NCBI GenBank assembly: GCA_965250205.1 | Contig: CBDFNK010000016.1 | Coordinates: 48,405-112,404 of the forward strand | DNA: 64,000 bases | Direction: 5' to 3' | Source of the DNA: JAHZKN01 sp965250205 | GTDB lineage: Bacteria > Pseudomonadota > Alphaproteobacteria > Rhizobiales > Hyphomicrobiaceae | Shown here: piece by piece, positions 25,941 to 35,194 of the stretch | How positions within the stretch are numbered: the first letter of the stretch is position 1 | Layout of the letters: every line of letters starts with the position of its first letter | Position numbers and translations under genes: made by a program | Notes under the pieces: model-generated | What the model saw: only the letters and a program-made list of their open reading frames with translations | Told to the model about the DNA's origin: nothing | The model's database searches: none

Positions 25941-26351
25941 ATGAGTGAAGAGGTTGAGTTTGTAGATCTAGTCGAGATGACTGCCCAGATAGTCTCAGCC
26001 TATGTCAGCAACAATGAAGTGACTGCAATAGACCTTCCACGTTTGATCTCCGACACCCATGGTGCGTTAGCGCGGGTGGCTGGCAATGGTGTGGATGCGG
26101 AAAAAGAAGGCTTAAAGCCCAAGGTGCCGATTAAAAAGTCTGTAACGGATGATCACATCATCTGTTTAGAAGACGGCAAAAAGTTTAAGTCACTCAAGCG
26201 TCATTTGCGGACGCATTATGATCTATCTCCAGATGAATATCGCGAGCGTTGGAACCTGCCGCACGACTATCCGATGGTGGCGCCAAACTACGCGCGCGAG
26301 CGGTCTAATCTGGCCAAACGCATGGGCCTTGGTACGCGCAAGCAGAAATAA
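25941..26351 (+). CDS. mucR: MucR/Ros-family transcriptional regulator
   Basis: 136 residues with an exact GGAGGA ribosome site at 25931. The N-terminal helical oligomerisation half (VDLVEMTAQIVSAYVSNNEV) is followed by the Ros/MucR DNA-binding half: IICLEDGKKFKSLKRHLRTHYDLSPDEYRERWNLP (in two parts ICLEDGKKFKSLKRHL and RTHYDLSPDEYRERW), then YPMVAPNYARERS. The second zinc-ligand position is Asp (CLED) rather than Cys, as in the zinc-free Ros homologues known from Mesorhizobium. These global H-NS-like repressors bind AT-rich DNA and control exopolysaccharide, motility and surface genes; the surface genes upstream in this window are plausible targets. Confidence 0.92.
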   Translation: MSEEVEFVDLVEMTAQIVSAYVSNNEVTAIDLPRLISDTHGALARVAGNGVDAEKEGLKPKVPIKKSVTDDHIICLEDGKKFKSLKRHLRTHYDLSPDEYRERWNLPHDYPMVAPNYARERSNLAKRMGLGTRKQK

Positions 26352-26388
26352 AAAAAGTTGTGCACACGATCTGCATTCCGCAACCCCC

Positions 26389-26730
26389 TTATTGTGAGGC
26401 AGGATTTTCCGCGCGCGGGTGCGACGGGCTTTGTTGGCGAACGACGTCAGCTTCTCGGCGATACGTGTCTAGAAGAGCCCTGTGACGGGCGAGATTGTAG
26501 CTCCAATGACCCGATCTGCCCCTCTGACGCTCCTTACGCAGCGCCCGTTGCAATTGCGCAAGCACGCGCACTCTCCCAGCATAAGAGGTATCGGTGAGGT
26601 CACCTGCCCAGAGTGGCAGGAGGTCTGCCAGTGTTTGATCGCGATCATGGGTATCTTGTGATCCTGACATCTTGCAATGAGATGATACGCAATCGGCTGG
26701 TTGCTTGCTAAGCGTGGATGTGCGCGCCAT
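26389..26730 (-). CDS. Conserved-looking hypothetical protein
   Basis: 113 residues, with GGAG nine bases before the ATG at 26730. The middle (LADLLPLWAGDLTDTSYAGRVRVLAQLQRALRKERQRGRSGHWSYNLARHRALLDTY, quoted in parts: LPLWAGDLTDTSYAGR, LQRALRKERQRGR, GHWSYNLARHRALL) has the look of a compact helical protein and I believe similar proteins occur in Hyphomicrobiales, but I cannot name a family. It converges on mucR. No signal or membrane segment. Confidence 0.55.
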   Translation of the reverse strand: MARTSTLSKQPADCVSSHCKMSGSQDTHDRDQTLADLLPLWAGDLTDTSYAGRVRVLAQLQRALRKERQRGRSGHWSYNLARHRALLDTYRREADVVRQQSPSHPRAENPASQ

Positions 26731-27053
26731 CAGTTAACTACTCCAAGATAATGCTGCAGAAGGATTTCTTCTTCGTACAGCATGTCATGGGAGGTGGTGC
26801 GTGAGGATAACTCAGGCCCGCCAGTTGCCGGATACTCAGGTAACCACAGCTAAAAATGGCCGACTTCAAACTCGGTGTCAGTCCTGCAAGGCACCGGGTT
26901 TGATGGGAATGCTTAACGAGTTATCCCCCTCGTTCACCGATCGGGTAGATTGACGACTTGGGTTGGCCTTTTTGGCGGTATGGTTGGGGCCTCAAAAATT
27001 GGTTGTAGATGTAGATGTAGACTACATTTTTTCTGTATTGCGGAGTTTTTCTG
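26731..27053. other. Intergenic region upstream of the DnaA-C-like gene
   Basis: 323 bases with no gene. It holds a short tandem TGTAGA run (about 27002-27022) and a TTATCCCCC that resembles but does not match a DnaA box. Promoters for the two divergent genes must lie here. Confidence 0.35.
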
Positions 27054-27503
27054 ATGGCGATGGGCATGTCCTTGCGTTCAAAAGACAGGCATTTCAGTCC
27101 AGCCCGAGATATGTTGCGACATCATACCAGACCAGAACGTGCTTACCGATCGATCATTGATTCAGCGGTAGCCCAGGTGTTCGCTATCAATCTCGTAGAG
27201 CTTTCGCGCCAATCACGCGGGCGAGCCAAAGTCGCGCTGGCGCGACAAGTGGCGATGTACGTTGCTCATGTAGCGTGTGGATTAAGTTTTACAGAAATTG
27301 GTTCTCTTTTTGACCGTGATCGCACGACGGTGGCACATGCATGTGGCATCGTGGAAGACCGCCGTGATGATCCGATGTTTGATACGGTTGTTGAGTTGTT
27401 GGAATGCGCCGTGTTGAACATGTTGTTTTTTCCGCGACAAGGTGACCAAAGTTCAGACCGAGATGCGGGTTATGCTGCGTCAACAACGGGATTGGGTGAC
27501 TAA
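27054..27503 (+). CDS. DnaA domain IV-like helix-turn-helix protein
   Basis: 149 residues. The core is the DnaA C-terminal DNA-binding domain: RAKVALARQVAMYVAHVACG, then LSFTEIGSLFDRDRTTVAHAC, which carries the DnaA signature around DRDRTTV. The AAA+ part is absent, so it cannot be a replication initiator on its own; stand-alone domain IV proteins of this kind are common in Hyphomicrobiales, where they may bind DnaA boxes. GGAG lies just before the ATG. The stop overlaps the next start (TAATG), so the two are translationally coupled. Confidence 0.85.
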   Translation: MAMGMSLRSKDRHFSPARDMLRHHTRPERAYRSIIDSAVAQVFAINLVELSRQSRGRAKVALARQVAMYVAHVACGLSFTEIGSLFDRDRTTVAHACGIVEDRRDDPMFDTVVELLECAVLNMLFFPRQGDQSSDRDAGYAASTTGLGD

Positions 27504-28363
27504 TGCCACGGTGCCTGCACCCAAACGTTGCCTTGTTGAACGAAAAAGCGCAGCGCGCTTTGCGTGCTCTTGCGCATGGTGATGCTTTTGCATTGCCCTT
27601 GGCTGCAAAAGACGGAGGCGTTCCTGTCATTCGCCGTCGCCCCAAGGGTGACAAGATCACAGGTGACTTCCCGCAGTCCATTTGGACCAAGTTAGTGAGT
27701 CTAAGTTTGGTCGCGCCGTGTTCCAATCCATGTGAATGGTGCCTGACCCAGGTTGGTCGCGCCACCGCAAAGGCACTCGCACCAGCAAAGCGTAAAAGAA
27801 AGTCGCGCGCGGTGCCGTCAAAATGCGGTGAGGCCTTAGGTGCTGGCGACAAACCTTTGATCAACGAAAAAGAAAGCCCATTAAGTTGGTTGTCGCACCG
27901 CAAAGGGCGAGATGGAAAACCGATGGTGAGTACGGCACAGTTTACTGCAGGTGAACGCTTGCGCCGTGATTTTTCGCGGGCAAGCCTCAATCCAAGGGTA
28001 ACGATGGAATGGTCGATGGCGTTGTCAGCCAGCGCGAACCGGCGAAATGGAATAGGGCCAAATGCCGTGATGATGAGCGACGCTTCAGCTGCGGCACGTG
28101 AACGGGTTAATGCTGCGCTTGCAGCAGTTGGTCCGGAGCTTGCCAGTATTTTGGTGGATGTCTGTTGCCATTTGAAGGGTCTTGAGGTTTCCGAACAGCA
28201 GGCCGGGTGGCCGCAGCGTTCTGGAAAAGTCATCTTGCTGTTGGCTTTATCAAGCCTGGCGCGACACTACGGGTTGAAGGAGCCTGAAAATGCGCGCGAG
28301 GGTTCTCGTCCCTGCGATGTCCGCCATTGGGGCCAAGACGGTTATCGCCCAACGCTTGCTTAG
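27503..28363 (+). CDS. DUF6456 domain protein
   Basis: 286 residues. The C-terminal half has the DUF6456 helical region: ESPLSWLSHRKGRDGKPM, TAGERLRRDFSRASLNPRVT, ILVDVCCHLKGLEVSEQ, RSGKVILLLALSSLARHYG. The N-terminal half is winged-helix-like and carries a Cys pair (PCSNPCEWC). Function unknown; the family is nearly always near the DnaA-C-like gene in Hyphomicrobiales, suggesting a shared DNA-related job. One-base overlap with the gene before. Its TAG stop is the first TAG of the palindromic repeat at 28361. Confidence 0.8.
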   Translation: MPRCLHPNVALLNEKAQRALRALAHGDAFALPLAAKDGGVPVIRRRPKGDKITGDFPQSIWTKLVSLSLVAPCSNPCEWCLTQVGRATAKALAPAKRKRKSRAVPSKCGEALGAGDKPLINEKESPLSWLSHRKGRDGKPMVSTAQFTAGERLRRDFSRASLNPRVTMEWSMALSASANRRNGIGPNAVMMSDASAAARERVNAALAAVGPELASILVDVCCHLKGLEVSEQQAGWPQRSGKVILLLALSSLARHYGLKEPENAREGSRPCDVRHWGQDGYRPTLA

Positions 28364-28412
28364 AGCGTCGCGCAAACAGCTTTACTGGTACGAGAAAAGG
28401 CGCGACGTTCTA
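28361..28412. repeat. CTAG-family palindromic repeat (copy 2) between convergent genes
   Basis: Arms AGAGCGTCGCGC (28362-28373) and GCGCGACGTTCT (28400-28411). It supplies both stop codons: TAG (28361-28363) of the DUF6456 gene and, on the minus strand, TAG (28412-28410) of the bactofilin gene. As an RNA hairpin in both directions it could terminate both transcripts. Confidence 0.8.
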
Positions 28413-28976
28413 GGATTTTCTGTTCGTTGGCGACGGTGGTGCAGTAGGAGGTGCGCTCGGTGCTGCCGTGGAAGAGTTTTGCTCGGTTGGCGGTTGTGGC
28501 GGCGGGCTTGCGGTCGTACCGCCTTCTGCCAAGGGTTCACTTGAACGTCGCGACTTGCCTTCAAAAAAAGCGCCCTGTTCGATGGCGAGCGCCTGATGAT
28601 AAATATCGCCCTCAACGTGGCTTGAGGTTTGCAGAAGAACACGTTTACCGCGCACGGACCCCATCACCTTGCCACGAATGACAATTTCATCGGCTGCAAT
28701 AGAACCTGTGATCAGGGCCTTCTCACCAACAATAACGTGATTGCTTCTAATGTCGCCCTGGATCTCGCCATCAATTTGAATTTCGCCTTTCGAGACCATA
28801 TTGCCGGTGATCTGAAGGTCATGACCAATAATAGATGGGGCGCTGCGGTCACTGGCGCGGGCTGCTGTCGGGCTTTGAGGACGCGTTGGCGGTGGCGAGC
28901 TGGCTCGTGTAACTCTTGGTGGCGTTTCTTCAGGTTTCAGGGCTTCGTTTTCGGTCTTCCTAAAATTCGGCAGCAT
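28410..28976 (-). CDS. Bactofilin (polymer-forming cytoskeletal protein)
   Basis: 188 residues from the ATG at 28976, which has GCGGAG just upstream; a longer frame to 29141 lacks support. A disordered Pro/Thr/Ser-rich N-terminus is followed by the right-handed beta-helix bactofilin domain (SIIGHDLQITGNMVSKGEIQ, GEIQGDIRSNHVIVGEKALI, GKVMGSVRGKRVLLQTSSHVE), then a Pro/Thr tail. Bactofilins self-assemble without nucleotide into membrane-linked scaffolds for peptidoglycan enzymes and cell shape. The usual M23 peptidase partner is not next to it here. Confidence 0.9.
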   Translation of the reverse strand: MLPNFRKTENEALKPEETPPRVTRASSPPPTRPQSPTAARASDRSAPSIIGHDLQITGNMVSKGEIQIDGEIQGDIRSNHVIVGEKALITGSIAADEIVIRGKVMGSVRGKRVLLQTSSHVEGDIYHQALAIEQGAFFEGKSRRSSEPLAEGGTTASPPPQPPTEQNSSTAAPSAPPTAPPSPTNRKS

Positions 28977-29292
28977 ACACCTAATCTCCGCAACAGAACT
29001 AACTCGGGCTCCGGCGTGGACCGGAAACAATTTACCAGGCGATAGAGCAGACTGGAATGTGCCCATTTTGAGGGCATCCTCTTGCTGGCGTTGGCGGGTG
29101 ATCCCGTCCAGCGCTCTTGTCGCGCTAGGCTTGGCTAGCACGTTTCCCAGGTCCGGTCACGAGACTTTGCCGTAGCGGCAAAACAATTTTGCTCTAAAGA
29201 GCGAAAGAATGAGCCCATGGTAACCGGGAGATCGAAAGCGCATACTGGGCCTTGGGTCGCGCATCGTGCAGGCGGGGCTGGGGTTTGAAACC
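28977..29292. other. Intergenic region between bcp and the bactofilin gene
   Basis: 316 bases between two minus-strand genes. No open frame with support. It should hold the bactofilin promoter, but I could not pick one with confidence. Confidence 0.3.
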
Positions 29293-29760
29293 TTAAAGCT
29301 CACGTGCTGCCGACAAGACCTTTTTGATGTGCCCTGTGACGCGCACTTTGCGCCAGATCTCCACAATTTTTCCCTTGCTATTGATCAGGAAGGTTGCGCG
29401 TTCGACACCCATGTATTTGCGGCCATACATGGATTTTTCGACCCAAACCCCGTAGCTTTCAATCACATCCCTGTCTTCATCTGCACCAAGAGCAATCGAG
29501 AAGTCATGCTTGTCTTTAAATTTCTGATGGCTGGCGATTGAATCGGGAGAAATTCCGATGACTTGGACGCCGATCGCGGAAAATTCGTCCAGGGCGGCTG
29601 AAAAGTCGCGGGCTTGGGCGGTGCACCCTGAGGTGTCGTCCTTGGGGTAGAAATAGACCACCACGGGCTGCCCTTTCTGCTTTGAAAGCTGAAACAGGCT
29701 GCCATCATCCATCTTGATCTTAAAATTAGGGGCTTTACCACCGGGCTCGAGCATCACCAT
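29293..29760 (-). CDS. bcp: Peroxiredoxin, thioredoxin-dependent (BCP family)
   Basis: 155 residues, normal length. Thioredoxin fold starting GGKAPNFKIKMDDGS, strand VVVYFYPKDDTSGCTAQA with the peroxidatic Cys, then VQVIGISPDSIASHQKF and a closing FLINSKGKIVEIWRKV. The position five residues after the peroxidatic Cys is not a second Cys, so this is the 1-Cys or distant-resolving type. It reduces hydroperoxides in the cytoplasm. GAAAGG lies just before the ATG. Divergent from the AsmA-like gene. Confidence 0.92.
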   Translation of the reverse strand: MVMLEPGGKAPNFKIKMDDGSLFQLSKQKGQPVVVYFYPKDDTSGCTAQARDFSAALDEFSAIGVQVIGISPDSIASHQKFKDKHDFSIALGADEDRDVIESYGVWVEKSMYGRKYMGVERATFLINSKGKIVEIWRKVRVTGHIKKVLSAAREL

Positions 29761-29968
29761 CTGCCTTTCTTTTGTCGCTTTTGGCTACCCTGATCGGCGT
29801 ATCGTGTCGAGTGCTTGATTTGTGGTCTTACCAATGGTGATAAGGTGTTGGTGGGGCTTGTATTTTCCAAATTGTTTCGGAAAAAGAACACCCCCCTGCC
29901 CAGGGGCGGGCGCAGGTGGGGTTTGAGATGGTGCAACCAGGGCCGGAGAGGGACGAGGCGACACTGGC

Positions 29969-32900
29969 ATGGGAGATAACAGCGTGACGACGCGCGCACG
30001 AGCAGGACCAACGGGTCGCGACGTGGGTCATCCCCCTCAGCGTCGCAAACCCGATGGTCAACAGCCGAAGCGTCGCCGCATCGCAAAATCCATGTTTCGA
30101 AGTCGCAGTGGGCGCATACTTTTGTTTGTGCTGACACCCGTTTTGATTTTGACAGGGCTTACCGCTTTGGTGACCTACACACGGTTGCTACAAGGCCCGA
30201 TCTCTTTAGAGCGGTTTGCCGGACCAATTGAGCGCAGCATTTCTGATAGCCTTGGTGCGTTGACTGCCAAGGTGGATGATGTCGCGCTTGTCCTGACAGA
30301 CGATTACAGTTTTGAATTTCGGCTCATTAACCTAACGCTTTCAGATTCCTCAGGCGTGCGCGTTGCTGGTGCTCCCGTCGCCTCCGTTTCCCTCAACCCC
30401 AGTGATCTGATAACCGGCTCCATCGTACCATCCAGGGTTTATCTGATCGATCCCAGTTTGTTGGTGACCTACCGCAAGGGGAGCGGGTTTTCATTGGAAG
30501 TGGCGTCCAAGCTTGTTGAAGATCCGTCACTTGTCAGCCAGAGCCGGCACGACCAGCGTGGACAACGATTAACACGCGATGTTGGGCAACCTGGGCAACC
30601 TGGGCAACCTGGGCAGCGTTTGGCATCGGATGTCGACCAGGGGGCTCAGAACAGCAGGCAACGTATTGATATTGCGCGCTTGGTCTCAGACCTTAACGCG
30701 CGTGCGCGGGCCGGCATGGACGACAATACCCAGCTCAAAGAAATTGGTGTGCGCAATGCGACGGTCGTTCTCGACTATGAAGGGCAAAAAAGTGAATGGC
30801 TGATTGCCGAAGCAGCCGTCGATCTCAACGAGGGTGAAAGTGGAGGTGCCATATCAGGTGCCGCGCGTGTCCAATCAGATCGTGGCCCGTGGGTGTTTTC
30901 ATTCCGAACAGTTGATTCTGAGCGCGACAATATTGTTCGTCTCACGGCCTCGGCGCGAGACTTGGTGCCAAATTCAATCGCCCGCGCTGCACCGGCTTTG
31001 AGCCTCTTAAAAACACTTGATATGCCTGTTGGATTGGATGCCACGATGCAGGTGACCGATGCAGGCCAGATGGAAGCGGCAACGTTGGCCATCGAGCTTG
31101 CTGCGGGCAAGCTGCACTTGCCGAGCATTTCAGGTACGCCATTGCAACTTGATAGCTGCATTTTCAATCTGTCTTACGATGGCTATCAGGAAAAAATTAC
31201 AATTGCGCCCTCCACTTTGCGCTGGGCCGACAGCTTCCTCACCATTGTAGGTGAGGCAACGCCGCAGCCAAATAGTGTCGGCGGTGATGAGATTTGGGGA
31301 TACCAATTCTCGTCTGTTGATGGGCAACTGGCGGCTGAAGAGTTTGGTGTCGGTGGCGTAAAGATTGATGCTTGGCAATCCAAAGGTTCGGTGTCTCTAT
31401 CTAAGGGCAAGCTGAACATAGACACTTTTGTGCTGGCCGCAGCCGGTGTTGATCTTGCAGCCAACGGTGAGTTGCTCGCAGGCCAAGAACAAACCAGCAC
31501 AAAGTTTAATGCTAAGCTTGCCTCTAAAGATCTAAAGTTGACCACTGCGCTTTGGCCGCGCGCCTTTGCGCCAAAGGCACGAGATTGGTTTGGTCGTCAT
31601 GTTGAGACCGGACACGTAAAGTCCGGCACCCTCAAGCTGGTCAGTGGTGGGTTCATGAACCAGGAAGCACCGATAGGTGCGCCCAATCACCAGCGCGTGT
31701 CGTTGGCTCTGGAAGTTGGTGATCTTTCTGTCCGCCATAATCTGTTAGCCAAGCCTGCGCGCGCTGAACGCGCGCTTATCCGCCTCGAGAATGATGTCCT
31801 TGAAGTCACTGTGCCCAAAGTCACACTGCCCGCGGGGAAAGCGGGTGAAATCGAGATCAAAACCGTACGCGTGAGTGCGATTGATCTTTTTGGCAACGCA
31901 CCGCTTGCTGAAATTGCTTTTAAAGTGCGTGCACCTGTTAAGTCAGTTTTGGATTTTGCACAAAATGCCAAACCTGATTTGTTTCAGAACGCCTCCATTT
32001 CAACTGCTGCGGTGCGTGGCTTGGTGGTTGGTGATTTCAAGTTGAATGCACCATTGAATGATGACGCAAGCAACTCGATCACGATTACGGAAGGCCGTGC
32101 CCAGGTCAAAGACTTTAGGCTGAGCAAGAAAGTTGGCAATTATGCTATTCGCGGTGGTGCCTTTGATATTGATGTCAGCAACCAGGCGATCGATGCTAAG
32201 GGTAATATTTTGATCAACGGCGTTGGAGCCAAGATCAAGCTTCAGCATATTATTGGTGGTGCCTTAGATAAGCAGCCGCCGCTGCGTATCACAACGAATT
32301 TAGACAGTTCAGATCGTGACCAGCTTGAGCTCGACATCAATGATATTGTTGCAGGTGATGTACCAGTAGAAATCAGTGTGGGTCTGCGCGAGGGCGGCGC
32401 GCCTGCGGTTCATGTCACGGCGGATCTGACCACTGCAGATCTTCTATTTTCTGAAGTTGCGTGGCGCAAACCCTCCGGGCGAAACGTACGCGTTGAGTTT
32501 GACCTTGTCTCAGGAGACAACGGGCGAACAGAATTACAAAATATTCAGGTTGTCGGACAGGGTATTGCCATCGAAGGCTGGGCGGCGATTGGTAAGGACA
32601 ATATACTGCGCGAGTTTTACTTCCCCGATTTCTCAGTTGATACCGTGACCCGCCTGCGTCTCCAGGGAAAGCAAAGCAAAGGCCGCATATGGAATATCAA
32701 AGCAGTTGGACCGACTTACGATGGCCGCAGCTTCTTTAAATCCCTGTTCTCGATGGGTGACTTGAGTAAGGAACGGCCCAAAGCCCGCAAACCATCCAAA
32801 GGTGTTGATGTCGACGCGCGCATAGAAAATGTCGTTGGTAGCGGCAATACCGCTTTGCGCCAATTTAAGATCAAAGTTTCGCATCGCAATGACAAATTGA

Positions 32901-33727
32901 CAGCCCTTAATGGTACGGCCAAGCTCGGCAATGGCAAAAATGTTGCCGTTTTACTGAAGCAGGTAAACGGCAAGCGTATTCTTTTTGCAGAGTCTGATGA
33001 TGCAGGCACAGTATTCAAGCTGATTGACTTTTATCCCAACATGGTAGGCGGTCGTGGACGTTTGGAGCTCGACCTTGATGGGCGTGGTAACGCGTCGCAA
33101 ACGGGCATTCTTTGGACTGAAAATTTCCGCATCTTAGGAGATCCTGTTGCGTCTGAAGTTTTTGCTAGTGCTGCAGGGGGAAAAAGCAAACGCCAAGTGA
33201 CACGTCAGGTGTTTGACTTTACGCAACTAAGAATGCCGTTCTCCGTTGGCCATGATCAATTTGCGATTCAAAAGTCGTATTTGCGTGGGCCCGTTCTCGG
33301 TGCATCTGTGAGTGGCAACGTGGATTATCGTTTGCGCCGCGTACATCTCGGTGGCTCTTATATTCCGTTGCAGGGTCTCAACAGCGCGCTTTGCGGAATT
33401 CCATTGCTTGGTGAAATCATCACCGGGCCCAAGTGTGAAGGTGTGCTTGGCATTACGTTTGCCGTGACAGGCTCAATGGCCAATCCGCAGGTGGCCGTGA
33501 ATCCGCTTTCAATGGTGGCACCAGGAATCTTTCGTGACATCTTCCAGCTCACCAATCCTAGAGTGAAAGTGGTGCCGCGCCAAAAAATCCGCCCCAAAAC
33601 GCCTGCTAAAAATCAAGTTCGGTCTTCAAGTTCGGTCTCAAGTGGTGGTGCAGCTGCCAGGCGCGCGCCAAACAACGGCGGTGCTGTTATTGATGGCTGG
33701 TCGTCGGGCACACGTGCGCGGCCATAA
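29969..33727 (+). CDS. AsmA/YhdP-like inner-membrane protein (DUF3971)
   Basis: 1252 residues. A basic cytoplasmic N-terminus (1-46) precedes one membrane anchor (about 50-70, ILLFVLTPVLILTGLTALV) and a very long periplasmic part, beta-rich and repetitive, ending in an AsmA-C-like region (LGGSYIPLQGLNSALCGIPLLGEIITG) that is typical of the YhdP/DUF3971 group. Such proteins form bridges thought to carry phospholipid from inner to outer membrane. Residues about 205-216 are Gln-Pro-Gly repeats from a 9-bp tandem repeat (30583-30618). The C-terminal tail is Arg/Ser-rich. Confidence 0.85.
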   Translation: MGDNSVTTRARAGPTGRDVGHPPQRRKPDGQQPKRRRIAKSMFRSRSGRILLFVLTPVLILTGLTALVTYTRLLQGPISLERFAGPIERSISDSLGALTAKVDDVALVLTDDYSFEFRLINLTLSDSSGVRVAGAPVASVSLNPSDLITGSIVPSRVYLIDPSLLVTYRKGSGFSLEVASKLVEDPSLVSQSRHDQRGQRLTRDVGQPGQPGQPGQRLASDVDQGAQNSRQRIDIARLVSDLNARARAGMDDNTQLKEIGVRNATVVLDYEGQKSEWLIAEAAVDLNEGESGGAISGAARVQSDRGPWVFSFRTVDSERDNIVRLTASARDLVPNSIARAAPALSLLKTLDMPVGLDATMQVTDAGQMEAATLAIELAAGKLHLPSISGTPLQLDSCIFNLSYDGYQEKITIAPSTLRWADSFLTIVGEATPQPNSVGGDEIWGYQFSSVDGQLAAEEFGVGGVKIDAWQSKGSVSLSKGKLNIDTFVLAAAGVDLAANGELLAGQEQTSTKFNAKLASKDLKLTTALWPRAFAPKARDWFGRHVETGHVKSGTLKLVSGGFMNQEAPIGAPNHQRVSLALEVGDLSVRHNLLAKPARAERALIRLENDVLEVTVPKVTLPAGKAGEIEIKTVRVSAIDLFGNAPLAEIAFKVRAPVKSVLDFAQNAKPDLFQNASISTAAVRGLVVGDFKLNAPLNDDASNSITITEGRAQVKDFRLSKKVGNYAIRGGAFDIDVSNQAIDAKGNILINGVGAKIKLQHIIGGALDKQPPLRITTNLDSSDRDQLELDINDIVAGDVPVEISVGLREGGAPAVHVTADLTTADLLFSEVAWRKPSGRNVRVEFDLVSGDNGRTELQNIQVVGQGIAIEGWAAIGKDNILREFYFPDFSVDTVTRLRLQGKQSKGRIWNIKAVGPTYDGRSFFKSLFSMGDLSKERPKARKPSKGVDVDARIENVVGSGNTALRQFKIKVSHRNDKLTALNGTAKLGNGKNVAVLLKQVNGKRILFAESDDAGTVFKLIDFYPNMVGGRGRLELDLDGRGNASQTGILWTENFRILGDPVASEVFASAAGGKSKRQVTRQVFDFTQLRMPFSVGHDQFAIQKSYLRGPVLGASVSGNVDYRLRRVHLGGSYIPLQGLNSALCGIPLLGEIITGPKCEGVLGITFAVTGSMANPQVAVNPLSMVAPGIFRDIFQLTNPRVKVVPRQKIRPKTPAKNQVRSSSSVSSGGAAARRAPNNGGAVIDGWSSGTRARP
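30583..30618 (+). repeat. 9-bp tandem repeat in the AsmA-like gene
   Basis: Three exact TGGGCAACC units and a fourth diverged copy, in frame, encoding repeats of Gly-Gln-Pro in a periplasmic loop. Confidence 0.8.
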
Positions 33728-33740
33728 CCAGAAGCAACCT

Positions 33741-33776
33741 AGTTTTTGTTGTGGAGCCAGTTTTTGTTGTGGAGTT
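33741..33776. repeat. 18-bp tandem duplication
   Basis: Two copies of AGTTTTTGTTGTGGAG plus two bases, at 33741 and 33759, in the short gap between the convergent AsmA-like gene and tyrS. Confidence 0.8.
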
Positions 33777-33797
33777 TGTGAGCGCGCTCAGATGAGA

Positions 33798-35054
33798 CTA
33801 CTCAGGACGCAGCAGCACGTGGCGCTTCTTGCCGAACGAGAGCTTAATCACGCCGTCGTCGGTGACATCGGATTTGGACAATGTTTGACTATCGTTGGCA
33901 ACAATGGTGTCGTTGACCTTAAGCCCGCCACCTTTGATTTGACGACGCGCATCGCCATTGGATTTCACCAGACCAGCCTGCACAAATGCGTTGAGGACAC
34001 CAAGCCCGCCCGCTAAATCTGACGCGGCAATTGAAACCGATGGTAAATCATCAGCATAAACACCGGCTTCAAAAGTTTTTTGTGCGGCATCGGCTGCCTG
34101 ACTGGCTTTGTCATCTCCATGGATGAGACGCGTCGCCTCTGTGGCTAAAACCTTTTTGGCTTCATTGATGTCGGCACCCTTGAGCGCAGCCAATTCATTG
34201 ATCCGCTCGATGGGCAGGGTCGTAAACAGCTTTAGGAATCGCACCACGTCGGCGTCTTCCGTGTTACGCCAGTATTGCCAATACTCATAGGCTGACAGGT
34301 GATCTTCATTCAGCCAAATGGCGCCCGAAGCTGTTTTGCCCATCTTTGCGCCAGAGGCCGTCGTCAACAAAGGGCAGGTGAGCGCAAATAACTGATGTGT
34401 GCCCATACGTCGGCCGAGATCCATCCCGGTGACGATATTGCCCCATTGGTCTGAGCCGCCCATCTGTAGGTTGCAGTCGTGGCGGCGTGCCAATTCAACA
34501 TAGTCATAGGCTTGCAACAGCATATAGTTGAACTCAATGAACGATAGCTCTTGCTCGCGATCAAGGCGCAGCCTGGCGGAGTCCATTGTCATCATGCGAT
34601 TGACAGAGAAGTGTTTTCCGACATCACGCAGGAAGTCGATGTAGTTCAAGGGCGCAAGCCACTCCGCATTGTCAACGCTGGTTCCCTGTTTGGCACTTTT
34701 GCCAAACTTCAAGAACCGTTCAAAGACTTGTTGGATGCCTACTTTATTTGCTTCGATTTGATCAAGGGTGAGAATTTTGCGTGTTTCATCTCGACCAGAT
34801 GGATCACCGACGCGCGTTGTGCCGCCGCCCAGTAGAACGATGGGTTTGCCAGCGCCTGTTGTTTGCAGCCAGTGCAGCATCATGATCGAGATCAGCGACC
34901 CGACATGGAGCGAAGATGCAGTGCAGTCATAGCCCACATAGGCGACGAGTTTGCCTTTGCTGGCCAATGCGTCGACGGCTTCAAGGTCTGAGCATTGGTG
35001 GATGAAGCCACGCTCTTCAAGCGTCTTTAAAAAGGGGGAACTCAGTGCTGTCAT
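33798..35054 (-). CDS. tyrS: Tyrosyl-tRNA synthetase
   Basis: 418 residues from the ATG at 35054. Class I synthetase: YVGYDCTASSLHVGS (HIGH-like HVGS), the tyrosine-binding YMLLQAYDYVEL and GGSDQWGNI, and the KMSKS-like loop AKMGKTASG. An S4 RNA-binding domain closes the protein (GLVKSNGDARRQIKGGGLKVND). The frame is open 66 codons further upstream, but the TyrS N-terminus (FLKTLEERGFIHQCSD) begins here. It charges tRNA-Tyr; it is divergent from anmK. Confidence 0.95.
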   Translation of the reverse strand: MTALSSPFLKTLEERGFIHQCSDLEAVDALASKGKLVAYVGYDCTASSLHVGSLISIMMLHWLQTTGAGKPIVLLGGGTTRVGDPSGRDETRKILTLDQIEANKVGIQQVFERFLKFGKSAKQGTSVDNAEWLAPLNYIDFLRDVGKHFSVNRMMTMDSARLRLDREQELSFIEFNYMLLQAYDYVELARRHDCNLQMGGSDQWGNIVTGMDLGRRMGTHQLFALTCPLLTTASGAKMGKTASGAIWLNEDHLSAYEYWQYWRNTEDADVVRFLKLFTTLPIERINELAALKGADINEAKKVLATEATRLIHGDDKASQAADAAQKTFEAGVYADDLPSVSIAASDLAGGLGVLNAFVQAGLVKSNGDARRQIKGGGLKVNDTIVANDSQTLSKSDVTDDGVIKLSFGKKRHVLLRPE

Positions 35055-35194
35055 TTGGGCTTTGTTTTTTTTGGGGGGTGTCAGTGGTTCTAAGGTCGTG
35101 TTAGGTGCCGCGTGCGTGTGGCCCGGTATATCCAGGCCTAGCGTGACACGTGAATTTGGGCGCGACCATGCACCGGTTAGGAGTGAACGGCAAG

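Noticed and set aside
26880..26945. TTATCCCCC near the DnaA-C-like gene as a DnaA box or origin
   Set aside because: A single imperfect match without a cluster of boxes or an AT-rich unwinding region.
27289..28233. 314-codon minus-strand frame opposite the DnaA-C and DUF6456 genes
   Set aside because: It lies wholly opposite two supported, coupled genes and matches nothing.
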